DNA from: Aerococcus urinaeequi
GTDB lineage: Bacteria; Bacillota; Bacilli; Lactobacillales; Aerococcaceae
Reading direction: 5' to 3'
Length of the DNA stretch: 64,000 bases
Assembly (NCBI RefSeq): GCF_001543205.1
Contig: NZ_CP014162.1
Location: 682,001 to 746,000, forward strand
Under the pieces are notes generated by a model. It was given only the letters and a program-made list of their open reading frames with translations. It did not search any database and was not told the DNA's origin. Of this stretch, positions 9,052 through 17,798 are shown piece by piece. How positions within the stretch are numbered: the first letter of the stretch is position 1; each line of letters begins with the position of its first letter. The position numbers and the translations under genes are program-made.

Positions 9052-9762
9052 ATGTTTGAAGCAATTATTAACGATTCTGTATTTTGGGTAACCCTAACCA
9101 TAGGTGTTTATTTATTTGCAGGTATCTTGCACAAGAAATGGCCAATCCCATTGTTTACCCCATTAGCATTTTCAATCGTTGTGATTATCATATTCTTATT
9201 AATCACCGGTATTCCATTAGAAACTTACGAAAATAACGGTGGTAATTTCTTCAAGTTATTCATTACACCGGCAACCGTTGCCTTAGCGGTGAAACTTGAG
9301 AAAAACTTTGACTACTTGAAACAATATGCTAAGCCAATCATCGTTTCAATCATCACTGGTGTTGTCATTCACACAATCATGATTTATATCTTTGCATTCA
9401 TTTTCAACTTTGGACCAGATATGGTTGGTACCATGATTCCTAAATCAATTACGACTGCAATCGCAGTCGGTGTAGCCGATTCATTGGGTGGTATCATATC
9501 GATTACAACAGCAGTTGTTATCTTCACTGGTGTTATCGGTGCAGTGCTTGGTGAAAAAATCTTTAAGCTTGCCAAAATTGATGATCCTGTAGCGCAAGGT
9601 ATTGCTATGGGTGCCTCAGCTCATGCAATGGGGACTACTGAAGCGATTAAAATGGGTGAAATTCAAGGTGCTATGTCCGGCCTATCAATGGTTGTGACTG
9701 GTATTACGGTTGTTATCTTGTCGCCTTTAACAGTACCTATTACAAATTTATTGTTCGGCTAA
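9052..9762 (+). CDS. lrgB: CidB/LrgB-family membrane protein
   Basis: The 236-residue membrane protein has about seven hydrophobic segments. It shows the LrgB signatures TPATVALAVKLEKN near residue 82, PKSITTAIAVGVADSLGG near 130, and ASAHAMGTTEAIKMGE near 188. It is the partner subunit of the LrgA-like protein directly upstream, and an AGGAGGG-like site (GGAGGGTTAG) precedes the ATG. Given the lactate oxidase gene 58 bases downstream, import or export of pyruvate or lactate is a sensible hypothesis for this pair. It is not proven by the sequence. Confidence 0.88.
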   Translation: MFEAIINDSVFWVTLTIGVYLFAGILHKKWPIPLFTPLAFSIVVIIIFLLITGIPLETYENNGGNFFKLFITPATVALAVKLEKNFDYLKQYAKPIIVSIITGVVIHTIMIYIFAFIFNFGPDMVGTMIPKSITTAIAVGVADSLGGIISITTAVVIFTGVIGAVLGEKIFKLAKIDDPVAQGIAMGASAHAMGTTEAIKMGEIQGAMSGLSMVVTGITVVILSPLTVPITNLLFG

Positions 9763-9820
9763 TTTAGCGGGACATAACTCTTTTACAAAAAACATTTCAT
9801 AAAAAGAAAGGAATTTTATT

Positions 9821-10927
9821 ATGTCAAACGAAACAAATTACAATGCACCAAAGGAAATCAAACCAATTAAGGTTATCAACACTTATGAGTTACAAGATGA
9901 AGCAGAAAAAATCGTTCCTAAAGGTGGTTTCGACTACATGGCTGGTGGTTCTGGTGACGAATTTACACTACGTCGTAACACTGCAGCCTTCAACAAAAAA
10001 GGTATTTTACCTCGCGTATTATCAGATGTTGAATTCCCTGAAACTAAAACTTCTATCTTTGGCATTGACATCAACGCGCCATTTATCATGGCACCGATTG
10101 CTGCACATGGTTTAGCGCATGAAACAAAAGAAGCTGGTACTGCAAAAGGGGTATCTGATTTCGGTACAATCATGTCAATCTCTGCTTACTCTGGTGCAAC
10201 TTTTGAAGAAATTGAAAAAGGTTTAGATGGTAGCCCACGTTGGTTCCAAATCTGCATGTCTAAAGATGACGAATTAAACAAAAACATCTTGGACGAAGCA
10301 AAAGCTGATGGTGCAACTGCAATCATCTTAACTGCTGACTCTACTTTAAGTGGTAACCGTGACCGTGATGACCATAACCAATTCGTTTACCCATTCGGTA
10401 TGCCAATCGTTTCACGTTATTTAACTGGTGACGGTAAAAATATGTCATTAAATAATATTTATTCACAATCTAAACAAAAAATCAGTCCACGCGATGTTCG
10501 ATTTATCGCAGAATACTCTGGTTTACCAGTATTCGTTAAAGGGATCCAAACACCTGAAGATGCATTGAAAGCAATTGGTGCTGGTGCTGCTGGTATCTGG
10601 GTATCAAATCATGGTGGTCGTCAATTAGATGGTGCCCCTGCATCATTTGATGTCTTAGCTGATATTTCTAAAGCAGTTGCTGGTCGTGTGCCAATTGTCT
10701 TTGACTCTGGTATCCGCCGTGGGGAACATATCTTCAAAGCCATCGCATCTGGTGCTGATATCGTAGCCGTTGGTCGTCCAGTATTATTCGGTCTAGCTTT
10801 AGGTGGTTCTGAAGGTGTTAAATCTGTATTAGACTACTTCAAGAAAGATTTAGAACGTGTAATGCAATTAGCTGGTGCACAAACTGTAGCAGATATTAAA
10901 AATACTCGTTTAATCGACTTAGACTAG
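9821..10927 (+). CDS. lctO: L-lactate oxidase, FMN-dependent, with Tyr-to-Cys active-site change
   Basis: The 368-residue enzyme belongs to the FMN alpha-hydroxy-acid oxidases and converts L-lactate and O2 to pyruvate and H2O2. It strongly resembles Aerococcus viridans lactate oxidase, which I used for numbering (offset one residue). The FMN and substrate residues are present: Tyr39, Asp173, Arg180, Tyr214, Lys240, His264 and Arg267, with [10 protein letters not shown] and SNHGGRQLD motifs. The residue matching substrate-contacting Tyr146 of A. viridans is Cys145 (codon TGC in [10 protein letters not shown]), an unusual swap. A strong terminator follows. The ribosome site AAAGGAATTTTATT precedes the ATG. 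It is likely co-expressed with lrgAB. Confidence 0.92.
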   Translation: MSNETNYNAPKEIKPIKVINTYELQDEAEKIVPKGGFDYMAGGSGDEFTLRRNTAAFNKKGILPRVLSDVEFPETKTSIFGIDINAPFIMAPIAAHGLAHETKEAGTAKGVSDFGTIMSISAYSGATFEEIEKGLDGSPRWFQICMSKDDELNKNILDEAKADGATAIILTADSTLSGNRDRDDHNQFVYPFGMPIVSRYLTGDGKNMSLNNIYSQSKQKISPRDVRFIAEYSGLPVFVKGIQTPEDALKAIGAGAAGIWVSNHGGRQLDGAPASFDVLADISKAVAGRVPIVFDSGIRRGEHIFKAIASGADIVAVGRPVLFGLALGGSEGVKSVLDYFKKDLERVMQLAGAQTVADIKNTRLIDLD

Positions 10928-10957
10928 TAATTTTCTACAGAAAAAATTTAATCGTAA

Positions 10958-10994
10958 AAAAGGGGCTGTGACAAAAAATGTCACAGCCCCTTTC
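10958..10994 (+). terminator. Terminator of the lrgAB-lctO operon
   Basis: AGGGGCTGTGACA pairs perfectly with TGTCACAGCCCCT, followed by TT. A strong GC-rich 13-base stem; A-rich flanks allow it to work on both strands. Confidence 0.9.
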
Positions 10995-11007
10995 GCATGC
11001 AAAAATT

Positions 11008-11128
11008 TAATAGAAATGACTGCGTCAGCTTCTGCACTAATCTTCCAACGTTATGAGTGAGTTGATGCTTTAGCATTTACTCACTTAAATGCGATAGAAG
11101 TTCATTTCTAAACGGTTTGCGTCATACC
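11008..11128 (-). repeat. Copy of the structured repeat family
   Basis: Read on the minus strand, this matches the 27.3-27.8 kb units. It has AAGGTATGACGCAAACCG, the outer arm AGAAATGAA, an inserted hairpin module, then GTTGGAAGATTAGTG and a closing ACGCAGTCATTTCT. In the module, AGTGAGT pairs with ACTCACT where unit C at 27.5 kb has GAGCGAGT with ACTCGCTC: the change is compensated on both sides. The inner part of the main hairpin is deleted here. It lies immediately after the stop of the M20 deacylase gene. Confidence 0.75.
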
Positions 11129-12265
11129 TTATTTTAAATACCCTTTATATATGTTTACGTATTTATCAATAAAGTCTAGGTATTGTGCTACTTCGACTGA
11201 TTCGTCTAGGGTATGGGCGTCGTCTATGTTACCTGGCCCGTAAATAACAAAGTCAAATTTGTTGTCCACATTGGTGAAGTTAGATCCATCTGTAGCGCCG
11301 CTTAAGCCGCGGTTTTCAGCTTTTGGATCTTCAATCTTGATTAAGTCTACCAAGTCAGAGTCATTATCTCCATCTGCGTATTGGTTGTTTTGTAGTAGGT
11401 TCAATTCCAATTTACCTTGGCCTTGTCCGTTGATTTCTTCAATGACTTCATTGAAAATGCCAATCACAACGTCATTGCCGACTTCAGGAATTGTCCGTGC
11501 ATTTCCTGATAGGACTGTATATTCAGGGACTGAGTTGATTTGGTTGCCCCCTTCAATCATGGTGAAGACATTCAACATTTTACCTAACATGTCATTTTCA
11601 GCAGTCGCAGCCGCTTCATCAATCTTGACATTGGTCTTGTTGATAAAATCGTTAATCAACTGGATCGTGTTAACCCCTTTTTCTGGTGTAGAGGAATGGG
11701 CAGCACGTCCGTGGGCGATGACTTGATATTGGATTGATCCCTTGTGTTTGGTGTTGTAGTAAGGAGTAGATGGTTCGGCGATAATCATGCCGTCAATATC
11801 TTCTGTATAACCTAGGTCAGTTAATTGTTTAGACCCAAGCATACCGATTTCTTCTCCAACACAAGCTAGTAAACGAACTGTCCCACTAAAGATTTGGCCA
11901 GATTCTTTTAATTCGATCATGGCGATGATTAAAGCCGTTAACCCAGCCTTCATATCCGTTGTACCGCGTCCATACATGACACCATCATGGATTTCTGCCC
12001 CATAAGGTGGGTATGTCCACAAGTCAGGATTACCAGCGTCTACCACGTCCATATGGCCGGATACCGCTAGAATTTTACCCGCTTGGTCCCCTTTTAATTC
12101 AGCCACTAAGTTGGCGCGACCATCCGCATATTGAATCAACTGTGACTCAATACCGTGAGCTTCAAGTAAATTCTTGAAGTATAAAGCGACAATTTCCTCA
12201 TTACCGTTTGGTGTTTTTAACTGAATAACATCTTGGAGGATGCGAATTTTTTCTTGCTTATCCAT
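11129..12265 (-). CDS. M20-family ArgE/DapE-type deacylase
   Basis: The 378-residue metallohydrolase has the M20 signature SGHMDVVDAGN (first metal His and catalytic Asp), GRGTTDMKAG (bridging Asp), and ACVGEEIGMLGS (catalytic Glu). The dimerisation domain follows (HGRAAHSSTPEKG). A C-terminal metal-binding His is in DAHTLDE. It may be an N-succinyl-diaminopimelate desuccinylase, an acetylornithine deacetylase or a peptidase; the family does not separate these by motif and no dap or arg genes adjoin it. It follows luxS by nine bases in an operon, and GGAGG precedes the ATG. Confidence 0.8.
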   Translation of the reverse strand: MDKQEKIRILQDVIQLKTPNGNEEIVALYFKNLLEAHGIESQLIQYADGRANLVAELKGDQAGKILAVSGHMDVVDAGNPDLWTYPPYGAEIHDGVMYGRGTTDMKAGLTALIIAMIELKESGQIFSGTVRLLACVGEEIGMLGSKQLTDLGYTEDIDGMIIAEPSTPYYNTKHKGSIQYQVIAHGRAAHSSTPEKGVNTIQLINDFINKTNVKIDEAAATAENDMLGKMLNVFTMIEGGNQINSVPEYTVLSGNARTIPEVGNDVVIGIFNEVIEEINGQGQGKLELNLLQNNQYADGDNDSDLVDLIKIEDPKAENRGLSGATDGSNFTNVDNKFDFVIYGPGNIDDAHTLDESVEVAQYLDFIDKYVNIYKGYLK

Positions 12266-12274
12266 AGATGCCTC

Positions 12275-12748
12275 CTAGTTTAAAACTTTACGTTCAAATG
12301 GGTCTACTGAAAAACCAACTGCCAACACGTCTTTCGCGTATTGTTGCGCACCCCATAATGAATGGTCACGGAAGTTCCCACACTCAACACGTTCAGTCCC
12401 TTGTACATCTGACCATTTAGCAGCCATTACGTCATTCAAGACTTTAGTCATCGCAGTCGCCACTTCTTCAACCGATGGCGAACCCCATACGATCATGTAG
12501 AAACCAGTACGACAACCCATTGGTGAAATATCGATCACACCCTCTAAATAATCGCGCGTATAAGCCGCCAATAAGTGTTCTAAAGTATGAATGGCACTTG
12601 TTGGAATAGAATCTTGGTTTGGTTGCACAAAGCGGATATCAAACTTGCTTAATTTGTCCCCTAACGCCCCCGTTTCAGCACCTGCAACACGCACATACGG
12701 TGCTTTTACTGCATCATGATCTAAGGTAAAACTTTCTACTTTTGCCAT
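12275..12748 (-). CDS. luxS: S-ribosylhomocysteine lyase LuxS
   Basis: The 157-residue enzyme cleaves S-ribosylhomocysteine to homocysteine and the autoinducer-2 precursor DPD in the activated methyl cycle. The metal-binding HTLEH motif (residues 54-58), catalytic Cys in GCRTGFYM near 83 and the third metal ligand in VECGNFRDHS near 123 are all present. Length is normal for the family. AAGGAG lies just before the ATG. It is the first gene of a two-gene minus-strand operon with the M20 deacylase and is divergent from niaR. Confidence 0.97.
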   Translation of the reverse strand: MAKVESFTLDHDAVKAPYVRVAGAETGALGDKLSKFDIRFVQPNQDSIPTSAIHTLEHLLAAYTRDYLEGVIDISPMGCRTGFYMIVWGSPSVEEVATAMTKVLNDVMAAKWSDVQGTERVECGNFRDHSLWGAQQYAKDVLAVGFSVDPFERKVLN

Positions 12749-12932
12749 AATTATCTCCTTATCATTTTGTATTGAATTTAAGTTAAAACTTCCTTATTAT
12801 CTTATCATTAATTGTCAAGCTTTCAAAGGCATCGAGATCATCCCTTACCGGAAGAATGCGTAACTCCAGCTTGTTGGTAGCCAGATGAAAACCTATGCTA
12901 TAATCAACGAAAGATCTAAAGGAGGCCCCACC

Positions 12933-13466
12933 ATGAAAGCAACCCAACGACGAGACTTACTCATACAAACATTGAACCAAGCCACAACACCCCTTAAGGC
13001 GACTAGCCTTGCCAAAGAATTTGGTGTTAGCCGCCAAATTATTGTAGGAGATGTCGCTATTTTACGGGCTAGTCACTATGACATTATCGCCACAAACCAA
13101 GGATACCTATTAGCCGATAAAGCTACCAGCGTGGATGATAGTCGCTTCCGCGGTAAAATCGTCTGCCAACATTTAGCAGACCAAGCTATTGAAGAATTAA
13201 CTATTATCATTAACCACGGCGGTTACGTTGAAAATGTCGAGGTAGACCACCCTTATTACGGGTTAATTAAAGCCAGCCTACAAATTAAGCATGCGGGCGA
13301 TATTCAAGACTTTGATGCAGCTATGGATAAATCAGCCGGCACCATGCTGTCTTCTTTAACCAACGGCATCCACCTGCATACTATTACAACGTCTGATGAA
13401 GCTACATTTGAAGACATTAAAGCCGACTTAAAGGCTGTTGGCATTTTATTAGACGAAAGTATTTAG
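12933..13466 (+). CDS. niaR: Niacin-responsive repressor NiaR
   Basis: The 177-residue repressor has an N-terminal HTH_11 domain (RRDLLIQTLNQATTPLKATSLA then FGVSRQIIVGDVAILRA) and a C-terminal 3H domain. The 3H histidines are seen in NHGGYVENVEVDHPYYG and GIHLHTI. NiaR of Firmicutes represses niacin uptake and NAD synthesis genes when nicotinic acid is plentiful. The start is ATG at 12933, with AAAGGAGG seven bases upstream; an ATG further up lacks a ribosome site. The niacin transporter gene niaX follows. Confidence 0.93.
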   Translation: MKATQRRDLLIQTLNQATTPLKATSLAKEFGVSRQIIVGDVAILRASHYDIIATNQGYLLADKATSVDDSRFRGKIVCQHLADQAIEELTIIINHGGYVENVEVDHPYYGLIKASLQIKHAGDIQDFDAAMDKSAGTMLSSLTNGIHLHTITTSDEATFEDIKADLKAVGILLDESI

Positions 13467-13504
13467 GTTACTTTCAAAGTTTAGATGATTTTCCTCGTCA
13501 GTCT

Positions 13505-13544
13505 TTACACCTGTCTTGACACCTAAAGGTATTTTGCGTATGAT
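13505..13544 (+). promoter_or_regulatory. niaX promoter overlapped by a probable NiaR operator
   Basis: TTGACA (13516-13521) and TATGAT (13539-13544) are spaced by 17 bases. The -35 box lies inside the dyad-like sequence ACACCTGTCTTGACACCT (TGTC-TT-GACA core), which resembles NiaR boxes I know from Firmicutes. Binding there would block RNA polymerase. Confidence 0.7.
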
Positions 13545-13573
13545 GAACTCAACAAATTTGGGAGGAAATTATC

Positions 13574-14140
13574 ATGCAAAGGAATCAAGTGTCTAAGCAC
13601 ACACAAAATATAACTATTACTGGTTTACTTACCGCTATAGGGATCTTTATCCCCTTAATTATGCCCTTTAAAGTCGTCATTGGACCTGCCTCTTTTACCT
13701 TAGGTTCTCATGTCCCTGTTAACATGTCCATGTTTAGAAAGCCTTCAACAGCAGCTATTGTCGCAGTCGGCACTACTATCGGTTTTTTAATGGCAGGTTT
13801 CCCAATCATTATTGTGGCTCGTGCCCTAACTCACTTAATTTTTGCAACTTTAGGCGCTTATTACCTACAAAAAGCACCAAATACCCTGGTAAAAACTGGC
13901 TCAAGAACTGCCTTTAACTTCGTTATCAACACCATCCATGGACTTGGCGAAGTAGTAATTGTATATGCTTTGACTACGGCTGGCGTAGTCCCACCATCAG
14001 ACAGTTTCATGTATACTTTAATTGTTTTAATCGGCATTGGTACCTTGATCCATGGAATGGTTGACTTCGAAATTGCCTATCAAATTACAAAAGCCATCGA
14101 AAAAAGAGCACACCTTGGTTTTGCTCAGGTAGCTTTATAA
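13574..14140 (+). CDS. niaX: Niacin ECF transporter S component NiaX
   Basis: The 188-residue membrane protein with about six transmembrane segments is a substrate-binding (S) component of an energy-coupling factor transporter. Features are the GLLTAIGIFIPLIMP start, SHVPVNMSMFRKPS loop and FNFVINTIHGLGEVVIVYAL. Adjacency to niaR and the NiaR-like operator support niacin as substrate. The EcfA/EcfT module that powers it is not in the window and is usually shared by several S components. GGGAGG precedes the ATG. Confidence 0.88.
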   Translation: MQRNQVSKHTQNITITGLLTAIGIFIPLIMPFKVVIGPASFTLGSHVPVNMSMFRKPSTAAIVAVGTTIGFLMAGFPIIIVARALTHLIFATLGAYYLQKAPNTLVKTGSRTAFNFVINTIHGLGEVVIVYALTTAGVVPPSDSFMYTLIVLIGIGTLIHGMVDFEIAYQITKAIEKRAHLGFAQVAL

Positions 14141-14149
14141 AATTGATAC

Positions 14150-14178
14150 AAAAAAGAGAGCAGATGCTCTCTTTTTTC
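14150..14178. terminator. Bidirectional terminator between niaX and mgtA
   Basis: AGAGAGCA pairs with TGCTCTCT, flanked by six A and six T. It serves the convergent niaX and mgtA transcripts. Confidence 0.85.
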
Positions 14179-14208
14179 TTACTATTTTCCAAATCTCAAT
14201 AGCTGCCA

Positions 14209-16863
14209 TTATAGCAATTCACCATGACGTTTCACATAAATGTGTTTCACGATTTGTACTAATATCAAATACAAAACGACTGTTACGGCTAACAATCCCC
14301 AGAATTGGATTGGTAATGCAGCTAAACCAAGTGCACGGCCTAAACCTGTATACGGTGCAAATGAACCGATTAAGATACCAATACCTGTAATTGAAAGTAC
14401 TACTTTTGATGGTCGACTTTGAATAAATGGGATTTTTGGTGTGCGTAAAGTATACAAAACAAGCGTTTGTGTCCATAAGGAAACAATAAACCAACTAGAC
14501 TGGAAGATCGCGATAAATAAATCTTGTTGGCCTTCGTTTAAGTTTACAAATTGTCCACCAGCAATACTTGGTGCTATAAGGAAAAATGTAACGATAAAGG
14601 TCGTGACATCAAAAATGGAACTTGTTGGACCAAACCATACCATAAATTTTTGAATGGAAGAAGCTGCCCATTTTTTAGGTAGGTATAAATATTCTTTATC
14701 CATATCGTCCCATGGTAATGACATTGACGCAATTTCATAAATTAAGCCTAAGAATAGCAATTGAATAGGTAGCATTGGTAAGAATGGTAAGAAGATACTA
14801 GCAATCAATACTGAGAATACATTCCCAAAGTTAGATGAAGTAGTCGCTTTGATATACTTCATTGTATTACCAAATACTTTTCGTCCTGCTAGAATCCCTT
14901 TTTCAAGAATCATTAAGTCTTTTTCTAGCAAAATGATATCTGCTGATTCTTTAGCAATGTCCACCGCGTTATCCACAGAAATGCCCACATCGGCTGCTCT
15001 TAGTGCTGGCGAATCATTAATCCCATCACCTAGAAACCCTACCACATGACCATTTTCTCTTAGAATCGTCACTAAAGTTGATTTTTGCGTTGGATTTAAT
15101 TTTACAAATAAGCTGTGTTTTTCAGCAATTTCACGTAGTTCTTCATTTGTTTTATCCACTAATTGATCACCTGAAATAATGTGATCTGTAGGAATACCTA
15201 CTTGCTCAGCTACAGATACCGTCACTAGTTCGTTATCACCTGTCATAATTTTCACATTAACTGCATGATCATTTAAAGCTTTAATAGCTGCCTTAGTCGA
15301 TGGTTTTGGTGGATCTAGGAATGCTAAATACCCAATAAGCACCATTTCACTTTCATCTCTTACTGAGAAAGCATCTACAGGACTAGGGTTAGTTTTTTGG
15401 GCAACACCTAGTACACGTAATCCTTGGCTATTTAATTTGGCAACTTGAGCTAACACTTTTTCCCGCGCTTGGTCAGTCAACTCAAGAATTTCACCCGCAT
15501 AGTCCACGTAAGAGGATACAGCCAACATTTCTTCGATTGCACCCTTAGTGATCATTTGCGTTTTACCCGCTTGATCTTCAACTACTACACTCAGTCTTCT
15601 ACGTTCAAAGTCAAAAGGGATTTCATCTACTTTTGTATAAGCTAATTTCTCGCAATCAAGTGTCTCTTGGCCTGCTTGAACAATGGCTTTATCCATTAAG
15701 TTACCTAAACCTGTTTGGTAGTAGCTATTTAAGTAAGCATGTCGCAATACACGGTTACTTTCTTTTCCATCAATATTTAGATGGTGTTGGAGCACAATAT
15801 TATCTTGTGTTAAGGTACCCGTTTTATCTGTCACTAATACGTCAATCGCACCAAAGTTTTGAATACCTTGAAGGTTTCGTACAATCGTACCCTCTTTTTT
15901 CATATCTTTAGCGCCCTTGACTAGGTTTGTTGTCACAATCATTGGTAACATTTCAGGCGTTAAACCTACCGCAATGGAAATACCAAATAGTAAAGCTTGT
16001 AACCAATCACCTTTTGTTAAACCATTAATCAGAATAACAATAACTGCCATCAAACCCATAAAGCGAATTAATAATAATGATGTCTTTTCAATACCTACAT
16101 CAAAACTAGTTTTGATAGGTTCATTGGCAAAGGCATCCGCAATGCCACCGAATAATGTATTATTCCCGGTTCTTACTACCACACCTTCACCGACACCGCT
16201 GACCACTTCACTCCCAGTAAATACTAAGGTAGCGTAATCTGTTTCAGTAGTAGGTTCCTCTATTTCATCCAGTGCGCGTTTCTCAACAGGGTGACTTTCA
16301 CCTGTTAATGAAGTCTGAGATACGAATAAATCTTTACTGTTTAGTAAACGAATATCCGCTGGAATCATATCCCCAGCTTTTAACCGAACTAAGTCACCGA
16401 TTACGATATCTTCCGTTCTAATTTCTTGGTACTGACCTTCCCTCTTAACTGCCGATGTCACTTCGACCATAGATTCTAATGCTTCTACAGATTGATTTGA
16501 ACGGATAGTTTGAATCAAAGACATGGTACCACTTAAGATAATTAACACTACAATAATAATTGGCCCTAAAATTTCCCGTTCAGTAGCCTCTACAAATACA
16601 TAATCTGTTAAAAATGAAATCAAAGCTAAACTTAATAGTACTAGTGTAAATGGCGTGAAATAAGCCTCAAAGATATAGCGCCATAAACTTTTCTCTGTAC
16701 CATAATCTATTTCATTATCGCCGTATTCAGTTCTAATTTGATTTGCTTCGTTTTCTTTAAATCCGTCTACTTTTACTTTAAATATTTCTTTTATTTCTAA
16801 AATAGGTTTACTAGCTAGTTCAAAGTAACCTAATTTATCTCTGTTATTCATCATTGTATTCAA
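14209..16863 (-). CDS. mgtA: Magnesium-translocating P-type ATPase MgtA
   Basis: The 884-residue P-type ATPase imports Mg2+. In order it has the actuator motif SLTGESHPVE (about residue 205), GLTPEMLPMIVTTNL in the membrane core, the phosphorylation site DKTGTLT (about 345), and the hinge GFLGDGINDSPALRAADVGI (about 620). The Pro-Glu-Met-Leu segment and long C-terminal membrane domain are typical of the MgtA subgroup. It stands alone, controlled by the M-box riboswitch found about 200-430 bases upstream. The start at an ATG preceded by AAAGGATTG is acceptable; an ATG nine bases inside is an alternative. Confidence 0.95.
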   Translation of the reverse strand: MNTMMNNRDKLGYFELASKPILEIKEIFKVKVDGFKENEANQIRTEYGDNEIDYGTEKSLWRYIFEAYFTPFTLVLLSLALISFLTDYVFVEATEREILGPIIIVVLIILSGTMSLIQTIRSNQSVEALESMVEVTSAVKREGQYQEIRTEDIVIGDLVRLKAGDMIPADIRLLNSKDLFVSQTSLTGESHPVEKRALDEIEEPTTETDYATLVFTGSEVVSGVGEGVVVRTGNNTLFGGIADAFANEPIKTSFDVGIEKTSLLLIRFMGLMAVIVILINGLTKGDWLQALLFGISIAVGLTPEMLPMIVTTNLVKGAKDMKKEGTIVRNLQGIQNFGAIDVLVTDKTGTLTQDNIVLQHHLNIDGKESNRVLRHAYLNSYYQTGLGNLMDKAIVQAGQETLDCEKLAYTKVDEIPFDFERRRLSVVVEDQAGKTQMITKGAIEEMLAVSSYVDYAGEILELTDQAREKVLAQVAKLNSQGLRVLGVAQKTNPSPVDAFSVRDESEMVLIGYLAFLDPPKPSTKAAIKALNDHAVNVKIMTGDNELVTVSVAEQVGIPTDHIISGDQLVDKTNEELREIAEKHSLFVKLNPTQKSTLVTILRENGHVVGFLGDGINDSPALRAADVGISVDNAVDIAKESADIILLEKDLMILEKGILAGRKVFGNTMKYIKATTSSNFGNVFSVLIASIFLPFLPMLPIQLLFLGLIYEIASMSLPWDDMDKEYLYLPKKWAASSIQKFMVWFGPTSSIFDVTTFIVTFFLIAPSIAGGQFVNLNEGQQDLFIAIFQSSWFIVSLWTQTLVLYTLRTPKIPFIQSRPSKVVLSITGIGILIGSFAPYTGLGRALGLAALPIQFWGLLAVTVVLYLILVQIVKHIYVKRHGELL

Positions 16864-17056
16864 TCCTTTCTTTCACACGATGCTACTTCCTCACATTAGT
16901 CTAGACTGTAATCAGCCACCTAAAGTTCTGGAAAGGATGCAAAGAAAGTCTTTAACCATTGAATGAATGATAAAAACAACTAAGAAATGATACACCTTTT
17001 TACCATAAAAATACCTCCTCATTTTATACTTGTTAAAATGAAGATTTGTCGCAATA

Positions 17057-17292
17057 TAAAAAGCCCCCACTAAAATTAGCGAGAGCCTACTCTAAATATC
17101 CACAACAAAAATGGGTATACACCTATTTTTGTTACTTGATCTTTTCGTGGAGTTTTAGCACTATACAACGTAAACATTACTGTTAGCTACGTTAGAAATT
17201 CCTTCTATCGGATGATCCTGTTATACCCATTGGCGTCTCTGGACGTTTCTGGGCAGTAGCCTTTGTTTGTATAGGAGCCTCTGCCTAACAAA
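17057..17292 (-). ncRNA. M-box (ykoK leader) magnesium riboswitch
   Basis: On the minus strand the leader carries the hallmark conserved blocks in the right order: TTAGGCAGAGGCTCCTATAC, then GCTACTGCCCAGAAACGTCC, AGACGCCAATGGGT and AACAGGATCATCCGAT. A 13-base GU-rich terminator follows (AGGCTCTCGCTAA with TTAGTGGGGGCT, then TTTTT) at 17058-17089. When Mg2+ is high the folded sensor lets the terminator form and mgtA is off. The expression platform ends about 195 bases before mgtA. Confidence 0.95.
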
Positions 17293-17737
17293 TCATATTC
17301 TCTTTTCAACACCTATAAGCATACAAACTTTAACTACACTTGTCAAGCCATAGAGAAAACTTGGATTGCATTGAGCCACTCTTAGCTTATATTTTCTACT
17401 TAATTTTACGATTTTTTCTACCTTAACCTACCCAATCAAACCCCTTCACTTGCTAGGAAAAATAGCCAATATTTACTTTTTAACCGTAATTAGCTTTACC
17501 CCAATTTTAGGCAATTATATATCTTAAGCATCCCAATTTATATTACTATCCGGATTAAAAAATAGTAGATTTTAAAGTTGGTCATTAAATTATTCAGGTA
17601 TGTGAGATACGTTTGCAAGATTGAGCCTAGAACTACCTAGCATGAGCATGCCTTAACAGTTAAAAAGGGTAACTGACCATATCAGAGTATTTGAGGGTAA
17701 GTGTAAACAAGAGACTTTGCAATTCATTTACTAACAA
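17293..17737. other. Gene-free AT-rich spacer
   Basis: About 440 bases between the M-box and the gatB terminator. I see no gene, strong hairpin or clear repeat. The mgtA promoter must lie near its lower end, upstream of the riboswitch. Confidence 0.5.
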
Positions 17738-17781
17738 TAAAAAAACATGTCCGATTCACCGACTTGGTGGACCAGACATGT
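17738..17781 (-). terminator. Terminator of the gatCAB operon
   Basis: ACATGTC pairs with GACATGT and inner bases extend the stem (GGTCC...), followed on the minus strand by seven T. It lies about 20 bases past the gatB stop. Confidence 0.85.
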
Positions 17782-17798
17782 TTTATCTTTGTTCAAAA

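Noticed and set aside
8659-9762. LrgA/LrgB as phage holin genes
   Set aside because: No phage genes are near; the pair sits with metabolic genes and a LysR regulator, so a chromosomal transporter-like role fits better.
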